Positions 16,511 through 24,515 of a stretch of DNA of 64,000 bases are shown here, piece after piece. The stretch lies in contig JANLVJ010000073.1 of the NCBI GenBank assembly GCA_031363945.1, positions 11,816-75,815 of the forward strand, given 5' to 3'. The notes under the pieces were generated by a model that had not been told where the DNA came from, did not search any database, and saw only the letters and a program-made list of their open reading frames with translations. The stretch's first letter is position 1, and the number at the start of each line of letters is the position of its first letter. The position numbers were made by a program, and so were the translations under genes. This DNA is from JANLVJ01 sp031363945 (GTDB taxonomy: Bacteria > Bacteroidota > Bacteroidia > Sphingobacteriales > Sphingobacteriaceae).

Positions 16511-18649
16511 TTATCGCTCAATTTCAAGGTCAAGCCTCGACTTGAATTCCTTTATTAAAGGATTTTTATCGGCCAGATAAGCAAATCGATCTTGTGATGA
16601 ATAAAGGGCCTGTGTTTTTTCTTCAGCCTGCTCCATGATTCGTACTGAAATATACAGTGAACTGTGATTGAAAACATCTTTTAAAAATCTGAGCAATCCT
16701 GGAATCTCTGGTTGCACGATACCACGTTGAAAAGAATTCTCAACCTTAATTTTTATAAAACGCCCGTTCTCAAGTTCAGGATTATAAGCGTTAAGTATCG
16801 TAAAGACGTTTATTTTAGAAGCTACAAGTGGGCTATGCGCATATGTTTTCCAATGGCTGACCAGCAGATGAAAATCAATAGGGCGTATATCTTCTATTTC
16901 TTCGATCAGAAACTCTGTTGGCTCTTCGTCACCCAAGGGCACGAATTTTTTATGCAGTTCTGCCGCCGAAGGTATTTTGAATTTTACAGAACTGGGTTTA
17001 ACCGAGGTAGTGATAATTACTGGAGGTTCTAGTTTATTTACCTGCTGCTTCTCTGCTGTTATTTGCTTTTGTGTGTCAACCGTTGCAGAAGCAGCAGATT
17101 CAGGCGTATTGCCAACCATAGCAGCAGCAAAGGCAGATTCAGGCGTAATGTCAACCGTAGTAGCAACAAAAGCAGATTCAGGCGTATTGCCAACCATAGC
17201 AGCAGCAGTCGTCTCAAGTTTGATTTTGTCTTTCGCACTAGCAGAAGTGTCAGGAGAGATTTTAACTGGCTCAGAAGAAGTTTCATGAGGACTCTTAATC
17301 ACAGCTGAACCTGTTTCTTCAAGTTTCTTATTTACCAACTCAGCGATCATAATACCTGTTGACAAGGTAACTTGAGACGTGATTTGTGGCACTACCACCT
17401 TTTTATCTTTCAAATCCTCCTTTACAGCTGTTTGTAAAACAGTATTAGCAGATAGATTTATCCCACCTATTGCATCAGCGATAAGTGGAAGAGGCCGGTT
17501 TAGTTCAGGGTTTTTTTTTTCAGGCCCCTTGTCGGGGTTGCTCTGAAACTTAAAAGCTGATGAGATATGACACATCTTCATCAGGGCAAGCTCAACCTGC
17601 AGTCTCGGATTTTTACTTGTTCGGTAATTGATTTCGCATTGGTTGCCGATTGCCAGTGCGCTCAGCAAGAATGATAAACTTGCCCTGCCGCTTTGTTCAA
17701 GATAGCGTACTCTGGTTTGCTCGGTAACTTCAAGCAGCTTTACCGTGTTTTGGTCTTTTGAGACAAGCAGGTCACGAAAATGGCTGCATAAACCACTCAT
17801 GAAGTCATTGCCATTGAATCCATTGCGAAGAATCTCATCAAATATCAATAATGCCTGAGGTATATTCTCTGTTAGCAGTGCATCACCAACCTTGAAATAA
17901 TAGTCATAATCAAGAATATTCAGATTTTCTATTACTTCTTTATAGGTGATATTTCCATCAGTAAAAATTGACAGCTGGTCAAATGAAGAAAGGGCATCAC
18001 GTAAAGCACCATCTGCTTTTTGTGCTATTATATGTAAGGCCTCAGGCTCAAATTTAATGGCTTCCTGACCGGCAATATAGGCCAGATGTGAGGCAATATC
18101 TTTTACCTGGATACGGTGAAATTCAAATATCTGACACCGGGATAAAATTGTGGGAATGATTTTTTGCTTTTCAGTTGTTGCAAGTATGAAAATGGCATAA
18201 GCTGGTGGTTCTTCGAGTGTTTTCAAGAACGCATTAAATGCACTTGAAGACAGCATATGTACCTCATCTATAATGTAAATTTTATACTTGCCTGCCTGAG
18301 GGGCATATCTGACCTGTTCAACAAGGGTCCTGATATCTTCAACTGAATTATTTGAGGCGGCATCGAGTTCATGTATATTAAAAGAGCTCCCATTTCTAAA
18401 CGAAACACAGGATTCACAAACGTCACAGGCTTCGAAATCAGGGCTTATGTTTGTACAATTGATTGTTTTTGCTAGAATTCTGGCACATGAAGTTTTACCT
18501 ACACCACGAGGCCCGCAAAATAAAAATGCCTGGGCCAGCTGATTGGTTTTAATCGCGGTTTTTAATGTCCGCGTTATATGCGACTGGCCTACAACCGAAT
18601 TAAAATGATCGGGACGGTACTTACGGGCAGAAACTACAAAATTACTCAC
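16511..18649 (-). CDS. dnaX: DNA polymerase III subunit gamma/tau
   Basis: 712 residues from GTG at 18649; the TTG two codons upstream lies inside the -7 promoter element and is unlikely. DnaX is the clamp-loader ATPase. Visible: S-A-R-K-Y-R-P near the start, Walker A G-P-R-G-V-G-K-T-S (about 46-54), a zinc module (C-x8-C-x2-C-x2-C), Walker B I-I-D-E-V-H-M-L, sensor I A-T-T-E-K, then the collar domain to about 370. A run of ten A's follows at codons 377-380, where both other frames stop at once, predicting a short gamma product. The tau-specific part has a linker with 13-residue repeats (T-P-E-S-A) and a C-terminal domain from about 570. Confidence 0.95.
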   Translation of the reverse strand: MSNFVVSARKYRPDHFNSVVGQSHITRTLKTAIKTNQLAQAFLFCGPRGVGKTSCARILAKTINCTNISPDFEACDVCESCVSFRNGSSFNIHELDAASNNSVEDIRTLVEQVRYAPQAGKYKIYIIDEVHMLSSSAFNAFLKTLEEPPAYAIFILATTEKQKIIPTILSRCQIFEFHRIQVKDIASHLAYIAGQEAIKFEPEALHIIAQKADGALRDALSSFDQLSIFTDGNITYKEVIENLNILDYDYYFKVGDALLTENIPQALLIFDEILRNGFNGNDFMSGLCSHFRDLLVSKDQNTVKLLEVTEQTRVRYLEQSGRASLSFLLSALAIGNQCEINYRTSKNPRLQVELALMKMCHISSAFKFQSNPDKGPEKKNPELNRPLPLIADAIGGINLSANTVLQTAVKEDLKDKKVVVPQITSQVTLSTGIMIAELVNKKLEETGSAVIKSPHETSSEPVKISPDTSASAKDKIKLETTAAAMVGNTPESAFVATTVDITPESAFAAAMVGNTPESAASATVDTQKQITAEKQQVNKLEPPVIITTSVKPSSVKFKIPSAAELHKKFVPLGDEEPTEFLIEEIEDIRPIDFHLLVSHWKTYAHSPLVASKINVFTILNAYNPELENGRFIKIKVENSFQRGIVQPEIPGLLRFLKDVFNHSSLYISVRIMEQAEEKTQALYSSQDRFAYLADKNPLIKEFKSRLDLEIER
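17094..17210. repeat. Three tandem 39-bp repeats inside dnaX
   Basis: Copies begin at 17094, 17133 and 17172, each starting GCAGATTCAGGCGTA, exactly 39 bases apart; the outer copies also share GCCAACCATAGCAGCAGCA. They encode a 13-residue unit with the core T-P-E-S-A in the Ala/Thr/Val-rich linker of tau. The period is a multiple of three, so copy number can change without breaking the frame. Confidence 0.9.
17511..17537 (-). promoter_or_regulatory. Candidate slippage/frameshift site in dnaX
   Basis: On the coding strand a small hairpin (CCCC-GACAA-GGGG, 17537-17525) is followed after four bases by ten consecutive A's (17520-17511). Adding one A, or a -1 ribosomal slip, leads to K-P-stop; losing one A, or a +1 slip, leads to T-L-N-stop. 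The AAGGGG just upstream could also act as an internal Shine-Dalgarno stimulator. The position, directly after the ATPase and collar domains, matches the place where gamma ends in organisms that make both forms. Confidence 0.6.
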
Positions 18650-18652
18650 GTT

Positions 18653-18683
18653 CAAATTTAATAAACTCCGGGGCTAAGACAAA
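18653..18683 (-). promoter_or_regulatory. dnaX promoter (TTTG-N19-TAAATTTG)
   Basis: On the minus strand TTTG (18683-18680), a 19-base spacer and TAAATTTG (18660-18653) match the Bacteroidota sigma-ABfr consensus at every fixed position and at the preferred spacing. Transcription should begin about four bases past the final G, at or next to the GTG at 18649, giving a leaderless dnaX mRNA. Confidence 0.7.
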
Positions 18684-18705
18684 TGATCAGTTCTAATTTA
18701 ATCCC

Positions 18706-19593
18706 TTAATGAAGAAAGCCTGCTCTTGGCTCTATAAATGGAGGAAATTCTGTTAATCCGGCTTGTTGGCTGAGGTTAACTTCGATAGTTCGACAAATCG
18801 TACTCATAGGCACATCATACCATGTATTCTCAAAAGGATCTTCCAGGTTTTGGGCAATTGTACTGAGCGAAAGAAAGACATACCCGATGATTATGGCAGC
18901 AGGTATTGTATGCCAGTCTGAATTTGTTATCAGAATAAAGGGAAGGAGATAAGAATAAATAAGAATGAAAAGATTAAGGTGGAAATTAAATGAGTTCGGG
19001 AATCCTGTATTCTTGATTCGTTCACAGCCGCCCTGAGAATCTGTAAGCCTTGTCAAACAGGCTTCCATCTGACTTTGGTGTATGGGATCAATTTTTTGTT
19101 CTTTTAGCAATTTGGCAATTTCAAGGGCCTGAAGTTGCAGGATAAAGCCAGGTATATTTTTTTGACCAGATAATGCAGCCAGATTATTGCGGGTCAGAAA
19201 AGGTCCCAATTCTGAAAAACCAGTTTGTTTACGAAGTGCATTTTTAAGTGCATATGCAAAAGCTACTTGCCGTAGAATCATTCTGCGGCATAATTCTTCA
19301 TCAACACAATAGCTTACGATCTGCCTTGCCATGGTTCTTGAATCATTGACAATTGATCCCCAGAGTTTTCGGGCATCCCACCATCGGGTATAGGCTGAAT
19401 TAATTTTAAATCCCAGTAATATAGAAAGAGCAGTACCCAAAATACTTGCTGGAAGCGGGTCTACTCTCAATAAATCATCATATCCGTAGCGCCTTGTTAG
19501 ATAAACACCGCTTGAAATCAGAAGCAAACCAAGTAACTGCTTCCAGGTCAGTGAAAAGATTAGTTTTAGGTCTAATTTATTTGAGAGTACCAT
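18706..19593 (-). CDS. Bestrophin-family (YneE) ion channel
   Basis: 295 residues. Bacterial bestrophins form pentameric ion channels in the inner membrane. Signature elements: W-K-Q-L-L-G-L-L-L-I-S-S-G-V-Y (TM1), D-P-L-P-A-S-I-L-G-T-A-L-S-I-L-L-G-F-K-I-N-S-A-Y (TM2, kept here as separate short motifs around 46-67), R-W-W-D-A-R-K-L-W-G-S-I-V-N-D-S-R near 69-85, two further helices near 203-250 and the C-terminal E-N-T-W-Y-D-V-P-M. It lies upstream of the dnaX promoter on the same strand and shows no functional link to its neighbours. Confidence 0.88.
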   Translation of the reverse strand: MVLSNKLDLKLIFSLTWKQLLGLLLISSGVYLTRRYGYDDLLRVDPLPASILGTALSILLGFKINSAYTRWWDARKLWGSIVNDSRTMARQIVSYCVDEELCRRMILRQVAFAYALKNALRKQTGFSELGPFLTRNNLAALSGQKNIPGFILQLQALEIAKLLKEQKIDPIHQSQMEACLTRLTDSQGGCERIKNTGFPNSFNFHLNLFILIYSYLLPFILITNSDWHTIPAAIIIGYVFLSLSTIAQNLEDPFENTWYDVPMSTICRTIEVNLSQQAGLTEFPPFIEPRAGFLH

Positions 19594-19617
19594 TGCCGTA
19601 AATTAAGATAATTACGC

Positions 19618-19625
19618 TATATTTG
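19618..19625 (+). promoter_or_regulatory. -7 element for the rpsF-rpsR-rplI operon
   Basis: TATATTTG matches TAnnTTTG exactly, about 56 bases before the rpsF ATG. In the resulting leader, CGCT (19631-19634) can pair with AGCG (19643-19646), preceded by a CCC/CCG run; an S6:S18-type autoregulatory element is conceivable but not shown. Confidence 0.55.
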
Positions 19626-19680
19626 CCACCCGCTACAATCACAGCGAAGTAACCTAATTTTTTAACAGAAACGATTGATA

Positions 19681-20061
19681 ATGAATCAGTACGAAACCAC
19701 GATCATTCTTACCCCGTTACTGTCAGAAGAGATTTCCAAGGAAGTAATTGCAAAATTCAGGAAAATACTCATTGACGGTGGAGCCGAAATTGTCCATGAA
19801 GACAATTGGGGTTTGAGAAAACTTGCTTACCCGATCGCTAAGAAAACAACTGGATACTATCATTTAACCGAATTCAAAGCTCCGGGTGAATTGATTGCCA
19901 GATTAGAAACTGAATACAAGCGTGAAGAACGTATTTTACGTTTTTTAACGATTTCTCTTGAAAAGTATGCTGTTGGTTACAACGAGCGTAAACGTAAGGG
20001 AACACTTGCACCAAAGAACACGACTGCTAAAGAAGTAAAAACTGAGGAGGAATCTGCATAA
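19681..20061 (+). CDS. rpsF: 30S ribosomal protein S6
   Basis: 126 residues from the ATG at 19681 (the TTG at 19675 adds two). S6 binds S18 on the platform of the small subunit. The S6 fold is evident from Y-E-T-T-I-I-L-T-P-L-L-S-E-E, the N-W-G-L-R-K-L-A-Y-P-I motif near 47-57 and Y-Y-H-L-T-E-F near 64, then R-E-E-R-I-L-R-F-L. The charged tail (K-R-K-G-T-L-A-P-K, then acidic) is usual in Bacteroidota. Its stop overlaps the rpsR start by one base. Confidence 0.97.
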   Translation: MNQYETTIILTPLLSEEISKEVIAKFRKILIDGGAEIVHEDNWGLRKLAYPIAKKTTGYYHLTEFKAPGELIARLETEYKREERILRFLTISLEKYAVGYNERKRKGTLAPKNTTAKEVKTEEESA

Positions 20062-20321
20062 TGGCTGAACAAATTTCATATGTAACCCCACCCAAGGTTG
20101 AGGAAACACGTAAAAAATATTGCCGTTTTAAGAAAAACGGTATTAAATACATTGATTACAAGGATGCAGGGTTTTTGCTGAAATTCGTGAATGACCAGGG
20201 CAAGGTTTTACCTCGCCGTTTAACAGGTACCTCACTTAAATACCAGCGTAAAGTTGCACAGGCAGTTAAGCGTGCTCGTCACCTTGCCTTGTTGCCTTAT
20301 GTAACTGATTCACTGAAATAA
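20061..20321 (+). CDS. rpsR: 30S ribosomal protein S18
   Basis: 86 residues. The S18 signature K-K-Y-C-R-F, I-D-Y-K-D, then L-P-R-R-L-T-G-T-S-L-K-Y-Q-R and V-K-R-A-R-H-L-A-L-L-P-Y is complete. It forms a heterodimer with S6 in the 30S platform. The ATG at 20061 overlaps the last base of the rpsF stop, so translation is probably coupled; rplI follows after 13 bases. There is a single Cys, so no zinc-binding form. Confidence 0.97.
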   Translation: MAEQISYVTPPKVEETRKKYCRFKKNGIKYIDYKDAGFLLKFVNDQGKVLPRRLTGTSLKYQRKVAQAVKRARHLALLPYVTDSLK

Positions 20322-20334
20322 TCCCACAGCAATT

Positions 20335-20781
20335 ATGGACATCATATTAAAACAAGACGTAATTCATCTGGGCGAGAAAGACGAAGTGGTAAAAGTAAAG
20401 CCAGGATTTGCCCGTAACTTTCTAATCCCAAAGGGATACGCAGTTATTGCAAATGAGTCAAATCGTAAGGTTCTCGCTGAAAACCTGAAACAAATTCACT
20501 TTAAGCAGGATAAACTTAAGAAAGATGCTGAAACCATCGCTGATGGTCTTAAAGACATTACGCTTAAGATTGGTGCTAAAGCTGCCGGTGAAACCGGAAA
20601 AATCTTTGGTGCGGTTAACGCATTGCAGATCGCTGAAGCAATTAAGAAATTAGGTTTTGAGGTTGACAGACGCAAGATTACGTTTGAAGGCGATGTTAAG
20701 TTCCTTGGAACTTACAACGCTAATCTGAACCTTCATAAAGAAGTTAAGGTTAAAATACCTTTTGAAGTTGTTGCAGAGTAA
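20335..20781 (+). CDS. rplI: 50S ribosomal protein L9
   Basis: 148 residues. L9 binds 23S rRNA near the base of the L1 stalk and stretches out from the ribosome to limit frameshifting between neighbouring ribosomes. The N-terminal domain (I-I-L-K-Q-D-V-I-H-L-G-E-K-D-E-V-V-K-V-K-P-G-F-A-R-N-F-L-I-P, given as motifs) matches the family, a connecting helix with many Lys follows, and the C-terminal domain has T-G-K-I-F-G-A-V-N near 80. It is the last gene of the cluster and a terminator follows. Confidence 0.97.
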   Translation: MDIILKQDVIHLGEKDEVVKVKPGFARNFLIPKGYAVIANESNRKVLAENLKQIHFKQDKLKKDAETIADGLKDITLKIGAKAAGETGKIFGAVNALQIAEAIKKLGFEVDRRKITFEGDVKFLGTYNANLNLHKEVKVKIPFEVVAE

Positions 20782-20800
20782 TTACAGCTTTAATTTTTTA

Positions 20801-20832
20801 AAAATGGCTACCTCCAAAGGGTGGCCATTTTT
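20801..20832 (+). terminator. Terminator of the ribosomal operon
   Basis: AAAATGGCTACC and GGGTGGCCATTTTT pair around a short loop (TCCAAA) and end in a T run, 20 bases after the rplI stop. A short ORF running through this hairpin was rejected as a gene. Confidence 0.8.
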
Positions 20833-21028
20833 CGTTTGGGGCCGGTTGCTTAACTTAGGAATTAACAAAGAAGTACCTTCACCAGATAAGATTGCAAACA
20901 CGATGACTCATCTAGCAAACCGGGCCCATTTATTCAATAGCCATTAATGAGTGAATGAAATTGAACTAGTAGGTTTCATATCATACTTGGGATGTGATCT
21001 TTATATTCTTTCGGTCCCTTATATGAAA

Positions 21029-21484
21029 TTATTGAGGAAAGAAATATTTAAATGCGTAAACATAAACAATTGCCCAGATCAGACTTAGGGCTCTATACAT
21101 GAATTCGTATGGATAATCAATTCTATATTCAACCAGACCAAATAATCTAAGCTTAAAGTAGCTAACGTAGATTATTATAGTAATATTTGACGTAGGGACT
21201 ATAAAGTCTTTCAGCCGCCCAGGCTTTTTAATCTCGTTTAATCAAATCAAAATGCAAGCAACAACTAGTATTACATATATCCAAGATAAGTTAAGGAAAA
21301 GGAAAAGATAAATAACAATGACTTCTATTACTTGTATTGGGGGAGCTGACTGAACGATTGCTGATATAAAGCTTGGTACAAGCGTAATAAATGAGCAAAT
21401 TAAACAAGTAACCAGATAATAGAAAAGAAAGCTTAGTAGATTACTTTTCAGAGATTTTCTGTTAAATAGTTTCATCACATACAT
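21029..21484 (-). pseudogene. Small membrane protein interrupted by an in-frame TGA
   Basis: From ATG at 21484 (or 21475) 80 codons encode three hydrophobic segments (about 15-33, 33-45 and 52-80) and end at TGA 21244-21242. The same frame then continues open for 70 more codons (L-N-E-I-K-K-P-G-R-L-K-D-F ... F-K-Y-F-F-P-Q) to a TAA at 21029, with another hydrophobic stretch near its end. The simplest reading is a membrane protein of about 150 residues inactivated by one nonsense mutation. No family is recognised. Readthrough is possible but nothing in the sequence demands it. Confidence 0.55.
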
Positions 21485-21766
21485 TTAAAAGTCTTTAGAT
21501 TTCAAGAGAGTTTTTATCCTTGAGGTAATCCCGGATCTCTGACCGTATTGGTTTGATCAAGCTGGTAATTGTCATATTTTTTTCAGTAGGGCTAGAGTTG
21601 AAAAATTTCAGAATTATTAAAACGATAAACCTTTGTCACTTTTAAACAAGATTCATTTTAATAACTCAATTGTAAAATATGGAAAGTATTTAAATTTAAA
21701 ATCAAAATGGCCACCAGTTTCCCGGTAGCCATTATCTAAAATATATTTTCGACAAAAAAACCCTAA
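21485..21766. other. Mostly empty intergenic stretch
   Basis: The only coding-like element is a 26-codon minus-strand ORF (ATG at 21575 to TAA at 21495; M-T-I-T-S-L-I-K-P-I ... N-S-L-E-I) just upstream of the interrupted membrane gene. It may be a remnant or a leader peptide. No repeat, terminator or consensus promoter is clear. Confidence 0.35.
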
Positions 21767-22276
21767 CTAGTGTGGCAATGCCCTTGCCAGATTGCCTGAA
21801 AAGAATGAGGCATGCCAGCTTGAAGCAAGAGGTATTTCCCAGCTTGAATCAAGTTCAGTTTTATCTTTTACCAGGTTATTAAAAACAATTGTTTGAGTTG
21901 TAAGTCTGCCTTTCTCTATAGCATCTTCAAAGGCTGCCCTTGTGTAGGCATGTACCTTATCATCTTCTTTGGTGGCAAACAGCATTCGGTTCATCAAATC
22001 AATTTTGTATTCCAGCTCAAGACTTTTTATAAATCTCACTGATGAATCGATAGAACAACCGCTTGCTCCACTTTGACTCTCATCAACAGCCAGAATTATA
22101 AATCTTCTGTATCTAAACTCAGCACCTGCCGCCAGTTGATTACCATGAGCAGCCCAACCAGCAGTGAATGTCGCTAGTTGCGCTTCTATCTGATTAGCCT
22201 CGTCAGTTGTAAATTCTCTATCACTCTGGTAAACCCATACTCTGGAATGAGCAGGCATATTTTTAATATCTGCCAT
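21767..22276 (-). CDS. Conserved hypothetical protein
   Basis: 169 residues, soluble, without signal peptide or membrane segment. The N-terminal part (W-V-Y-Q-S-D-R-E-F-T-T-D-E, then a helix A-N-Q-I-E-A-Q-L and F-T-A-G-W-A-A-H-G-N-Q-L) and the central G-C-S-I-D-S-S-V-R-F-I-K motif are typical of a widespread Bacteroidota family of unknown function that databases often mislabel as an ABC transporter ATPase; there is no Walker motif here. It follows the Fe-S protein gene by 60 bases on the same strand and may be co-transcribed. The start at 22276 is the only reasonable one. Confidence 0.75.
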   Translation of the reverse strand: MADIKNMPAHSRVWVYQSDREFTTDEANQIEAQLATFTAGWAAHGNQLAAGAEFRYRRFIILAVDESQSGASGCSIDSSVRFIKSLELEYKIDLMNRMLFATKEDDKVHAYTRAAFEDAIEKGRLTTQTIVFNNLVKDKTELDSSWEIPLASSWHASFFSGNLARALPH

Positions 22277-22336
22277 AATTTTGCTATTAATACCTGATAA
22301 ATTTCTGTATTAATCAGTTCTGCCGCAAATATAGTT

Positions 22337-23131
22337 TCAGATACCGTTTGCGCGTGCGGTGAGTTCAGCAATATCCAGTACTTCCACTTCCTGCTCTTTA
22401 TTAAAATGTTTTACTCCATCACGCAGCATGGTCATACAAAAGGGGCATGAGGCTGCAATAATTGCCGGCTGAAGTGCCAATGCTTCTTCAACCCGTTCGA
22501 TATTTATATCTATTCTTCCTTTTTCTGGTTCTTTAAACATTTGTGCACCTCCAGCACCACAGCAAAGGCCTTGGGCCCTACTTCTTTTCATTTCAACCAA
22601 GTCTGCATCGAGACTTTCTAAAACAGCTCTTGGCGCTTCGTAGATGCCATTTGCCCGTCCGAGATAACATGAATCATGAAATGTAATACGTTTACCTTTA
22701 AAACTCTCTCCACCGGCTGCTTTAAGCTTGCCAGCATCAATAAGTTCTTTGATTAACTCTGTATGGTGAATAACCTCATAATTACCGCCTAATTCCGGAT
22801 ATTCATTTTTTATGGTATTGAAGCAGTGTGGACAGGCGGTTACAATTTTTCGAATTCCATAGCCATTCAGAGTCTGTATGGCAGTTGCAGCCTGCATCTG
22901 AAATAAGAATTCGTTTCCAGCCCGTTTTGCAGGATCTCCTGTACAGCTTTCTTCTGTTCCAAGTACAGCATAGCTAATTCCTACATGCTGTAAGATACCA
23001 GCCAAAGCCCTTGTAATCCGTTGGGCTCTTTCATCAAAGCTTCCAGAACAACCAACCCAGAAAAGAATTTCTGGCTGCTCTGATGCGGCCGCAAATTCAG
23101 CCATTGTTTTAATATGAAGTTCTGTACTCAT
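22337..23131 (-). CDS. CCG-domain Fe-S oxidoreductase subunit (HdrB/LutA/GlcF-like)
   Basis: 264 residues with two cysteine-rich CCG domains, as in heterodisulfide reductase subunit B, LutA, and the C-terminus of GlpC and GlcF. The first has V-G-C-S-G-S-F near residue 27, a C-P-H-C near 100 and H-D-S-C-Y-L-G-R near 150; the second has G-L-C-C-G-A-G-G-A-Q and S-C-P-F-C-M-T-M-L. Such domains bind Fe-S or zinc and act in thiol-disulfide or electron-transfer chemistry. It sits right after the membrane 4Fe-4S protein and is probably its partner; the electron donor and acceptor are unknown. Confidence 0.88.
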   Translation of the reverse strand: MSTELHIKTMAEFAAASEQPEILFWVGCSGSFDERAQRITRALAGILQHVGISYAVLGTEESCTGDPAKRAGNEFLFQMQAATAIQTLNGYGIRKIVTACPHCFNTIKNEYPELGGNYEVIHHTELIKELIDAGKLKAAGGESFKGKRITFHDSCYLGRANGIYEAPRAVLESLDADLVEMKRSRAQGLCCGAGGAQMFKEPEKGRIDINIERVEEALALQPAIIAASCPFCMTMLRDGVKHFNKEQEVEVLDIAELTARANGI

Positions 23132-23150
23132 GTATTTCGTTAAGCTTGAT

Positions 23151-23272
23151 TATGCATTCTCTTTGGCCAATTTTGAGCGGTCAGAAGGAGAAAACTGCTA
23201 CCAGGGTCATTTATGCGTTCTCTTTGGCCCAGTTTAAGCGGTCAGAAGGGGAAAACTGCCATGGGGCACCAT
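23151..23272. repeat. 61-bp imperfect tandem duplication at the 3' end of the Fe-S gene
   Basis: Copy one (23151-23211) lies just past the stop of the 4Fe-4S gene, copy two (23212-23272) is its coding end. They share TTCTCTTTGGCC, GCGGTCAGAAGG and GAAAACTGC in register, at an offset of 61. Translated on the minus strand the outer copy reads P-W-stop-Q-F-S-P-S-D-R-S-K-L-A-K-E-N-A, a decayed copy of the real C-terminus. Confidence 0.85.
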
Positions 23273-24515
23273 TGTTTTCAATATTGGCAAACATTGACGA
23301 GAGGCTCGCCGGAGCTTTTGATTCTTCCATCACCAGATACCTTCTTAGCTCTACAATAATATTCAGTGGATCGATGTTTATGGGGCAGGCCTCTGTACAG
23401 GCATTACAACTTGTACATGCCCATAATTCTTCTGCTGTTATATAATCACCCAGGAGTGATTTTCCATCTGTGAATCCAGATCCGTTCTTAGAAATTGCTG
23501 AGCCCAGTTCGGTTACCCTGTCACGTGTATCCATCATGATTTTGCGGGGTGAGAGCAGTTTTCCGGTGATATTTGCCGGGCATTCAGATGTACACCTGCC
23601 GCATTCAGTACAGGAATATGAATCCATCAAATTTTTCCAGCTGAGGTCGGTCACATCTTTGGCTCCAAACTTACCAACTATAGCATCTGCGGGGGGCACA
23701 AATGAAGGGTCAAGCATTGCCTGAACTTCGTTGTGCACACTCTGCATATTATCGAATTTGCCTTTAGGTGATAAATTTGAAAAATAGGTATTCGGAAAGG
23801 CGAATAGAATATGCAGATGTTTTGAATAAGGTAGATAATTTAGGAAAGCTAGTATTCCTACAATATGAAACCACCAGCAGCTTCTTTCGATTATTTCAAG
23901 TGTGACGGGGTTTGAAGGTAATAAGCCTGCAAACCAGGAGCTGATCGGGAATGAACCTGCATGTATATAATGGGAAAAACCCAGTGCCTGTAGCCGTAGG
24001 TCAGCAGCATTCATAAGCAGGAAAGCGCTCATGAGAAGAACTTCAACAAATAAAATGATGTTGGCATCTTCTTTTGGCCATTTTTTCATTTCAACACCTG
24101 AAAATCTTTTCAGTTTTAGCCAGTTTCTGCGTGCAAGAAAGACAACGCAGGCTATCCAGACAAGAAATGCCAGGATCTCAAAACCACCAATTAGAAAATT
24201 GTAAAAACTGCCAAGGTAGGAAGAGAAAACCCGGTGTGTACCTGCAATTCCATCAATGAGAATTTCGAGCACCTCAATATTTATGAGTACGAATCCGGCG
24301 TAAACCAGAAAATGCATTATCCCAGGTATTGGTTTGATTAGTAGCTTACCCTGGGCAAAGGCGACTCTTAACATGGTTACTGTTCGTTTTACAGGTTGAT
24401 CAGTTAATTTTTTGTCTTTGCCTAAGGCTATATTATTGCTGATTTGTCTGATATTTTTTGTAAACAGAACAATTGAGGCGACGAGAATAAAAATAAATAA
24501 GAGTTGAAATGCCAT
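23211..24515 (-). CDS. Membrane-bound 4Fe-4S ferredoxin-type electron-transfer protein
   Basis: 434 residues from ATG at 24515 (the TTG at 24536 adds seven). About six membrane helices fill residues 1-240, resembling the b-type cytochrome module of HdrE/NarI-like proteins, and the C-terminal part carries two 4Fe-4S motifs, C-T-E-C-G-R-C-T-S-E-C-P and C-T-S-C-N-A-C-T-E-A-C-P. It probably passes electrons between the quinone pool and the CCG-domain protein encoded next. This pair is common in Bacteroidota but its substrate is not established. The 3' end is tandemly duplicated. Confidence 0.88.
   Translation of the reverse strand: MAFQLLFIFILVASIVLFTKNIRQISNNIALGKDKKLTDQPVKRTVTMLRVAFAQGKLLIKPIPGIMHFLVYAGFVLINIEVLEILIDGIAGTHRVFSSYLGSFYNFLIGGFEILAFLVWIACVVFLARRNWLKLKRFSGVEMKKWPKEDANIILFVEVLLMSAFLLMNAADLRLQALGFSHYIHAGSFPISSWFAGLLPSNPVTLEIIERSCWWFHIVGILAFLNYLPYSKHLHILFAFPNTYFSNLSPKGKFDNMQSVHNEVQAMLDPSFVPPADAIVGKFGAKDVTDLSWKNLMDSYSCTECGRCTSECPANITGKLLSPRKIMMDTRDRVTELGSAISKNGSGFTDGKSLLGDYITAEELWACTSCNACTEACPINIDPLNIIVELRRYLVMEESKAPASLSSMFANIENNGAPWQFSPSDRLNWAKENA

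Noticed and set aside
17059..17308. Leu-rich and Ser/Arg-rich ORFs in other frames across the dnaX linker
   Set aside because: They arise from the 39-bp GCA-rich repeat read out of frame; no start context and no family.
20762..20947. 61-codon ORF after rplI
   Set aside because: It runs through the operon terminator and has no recognisable protein.
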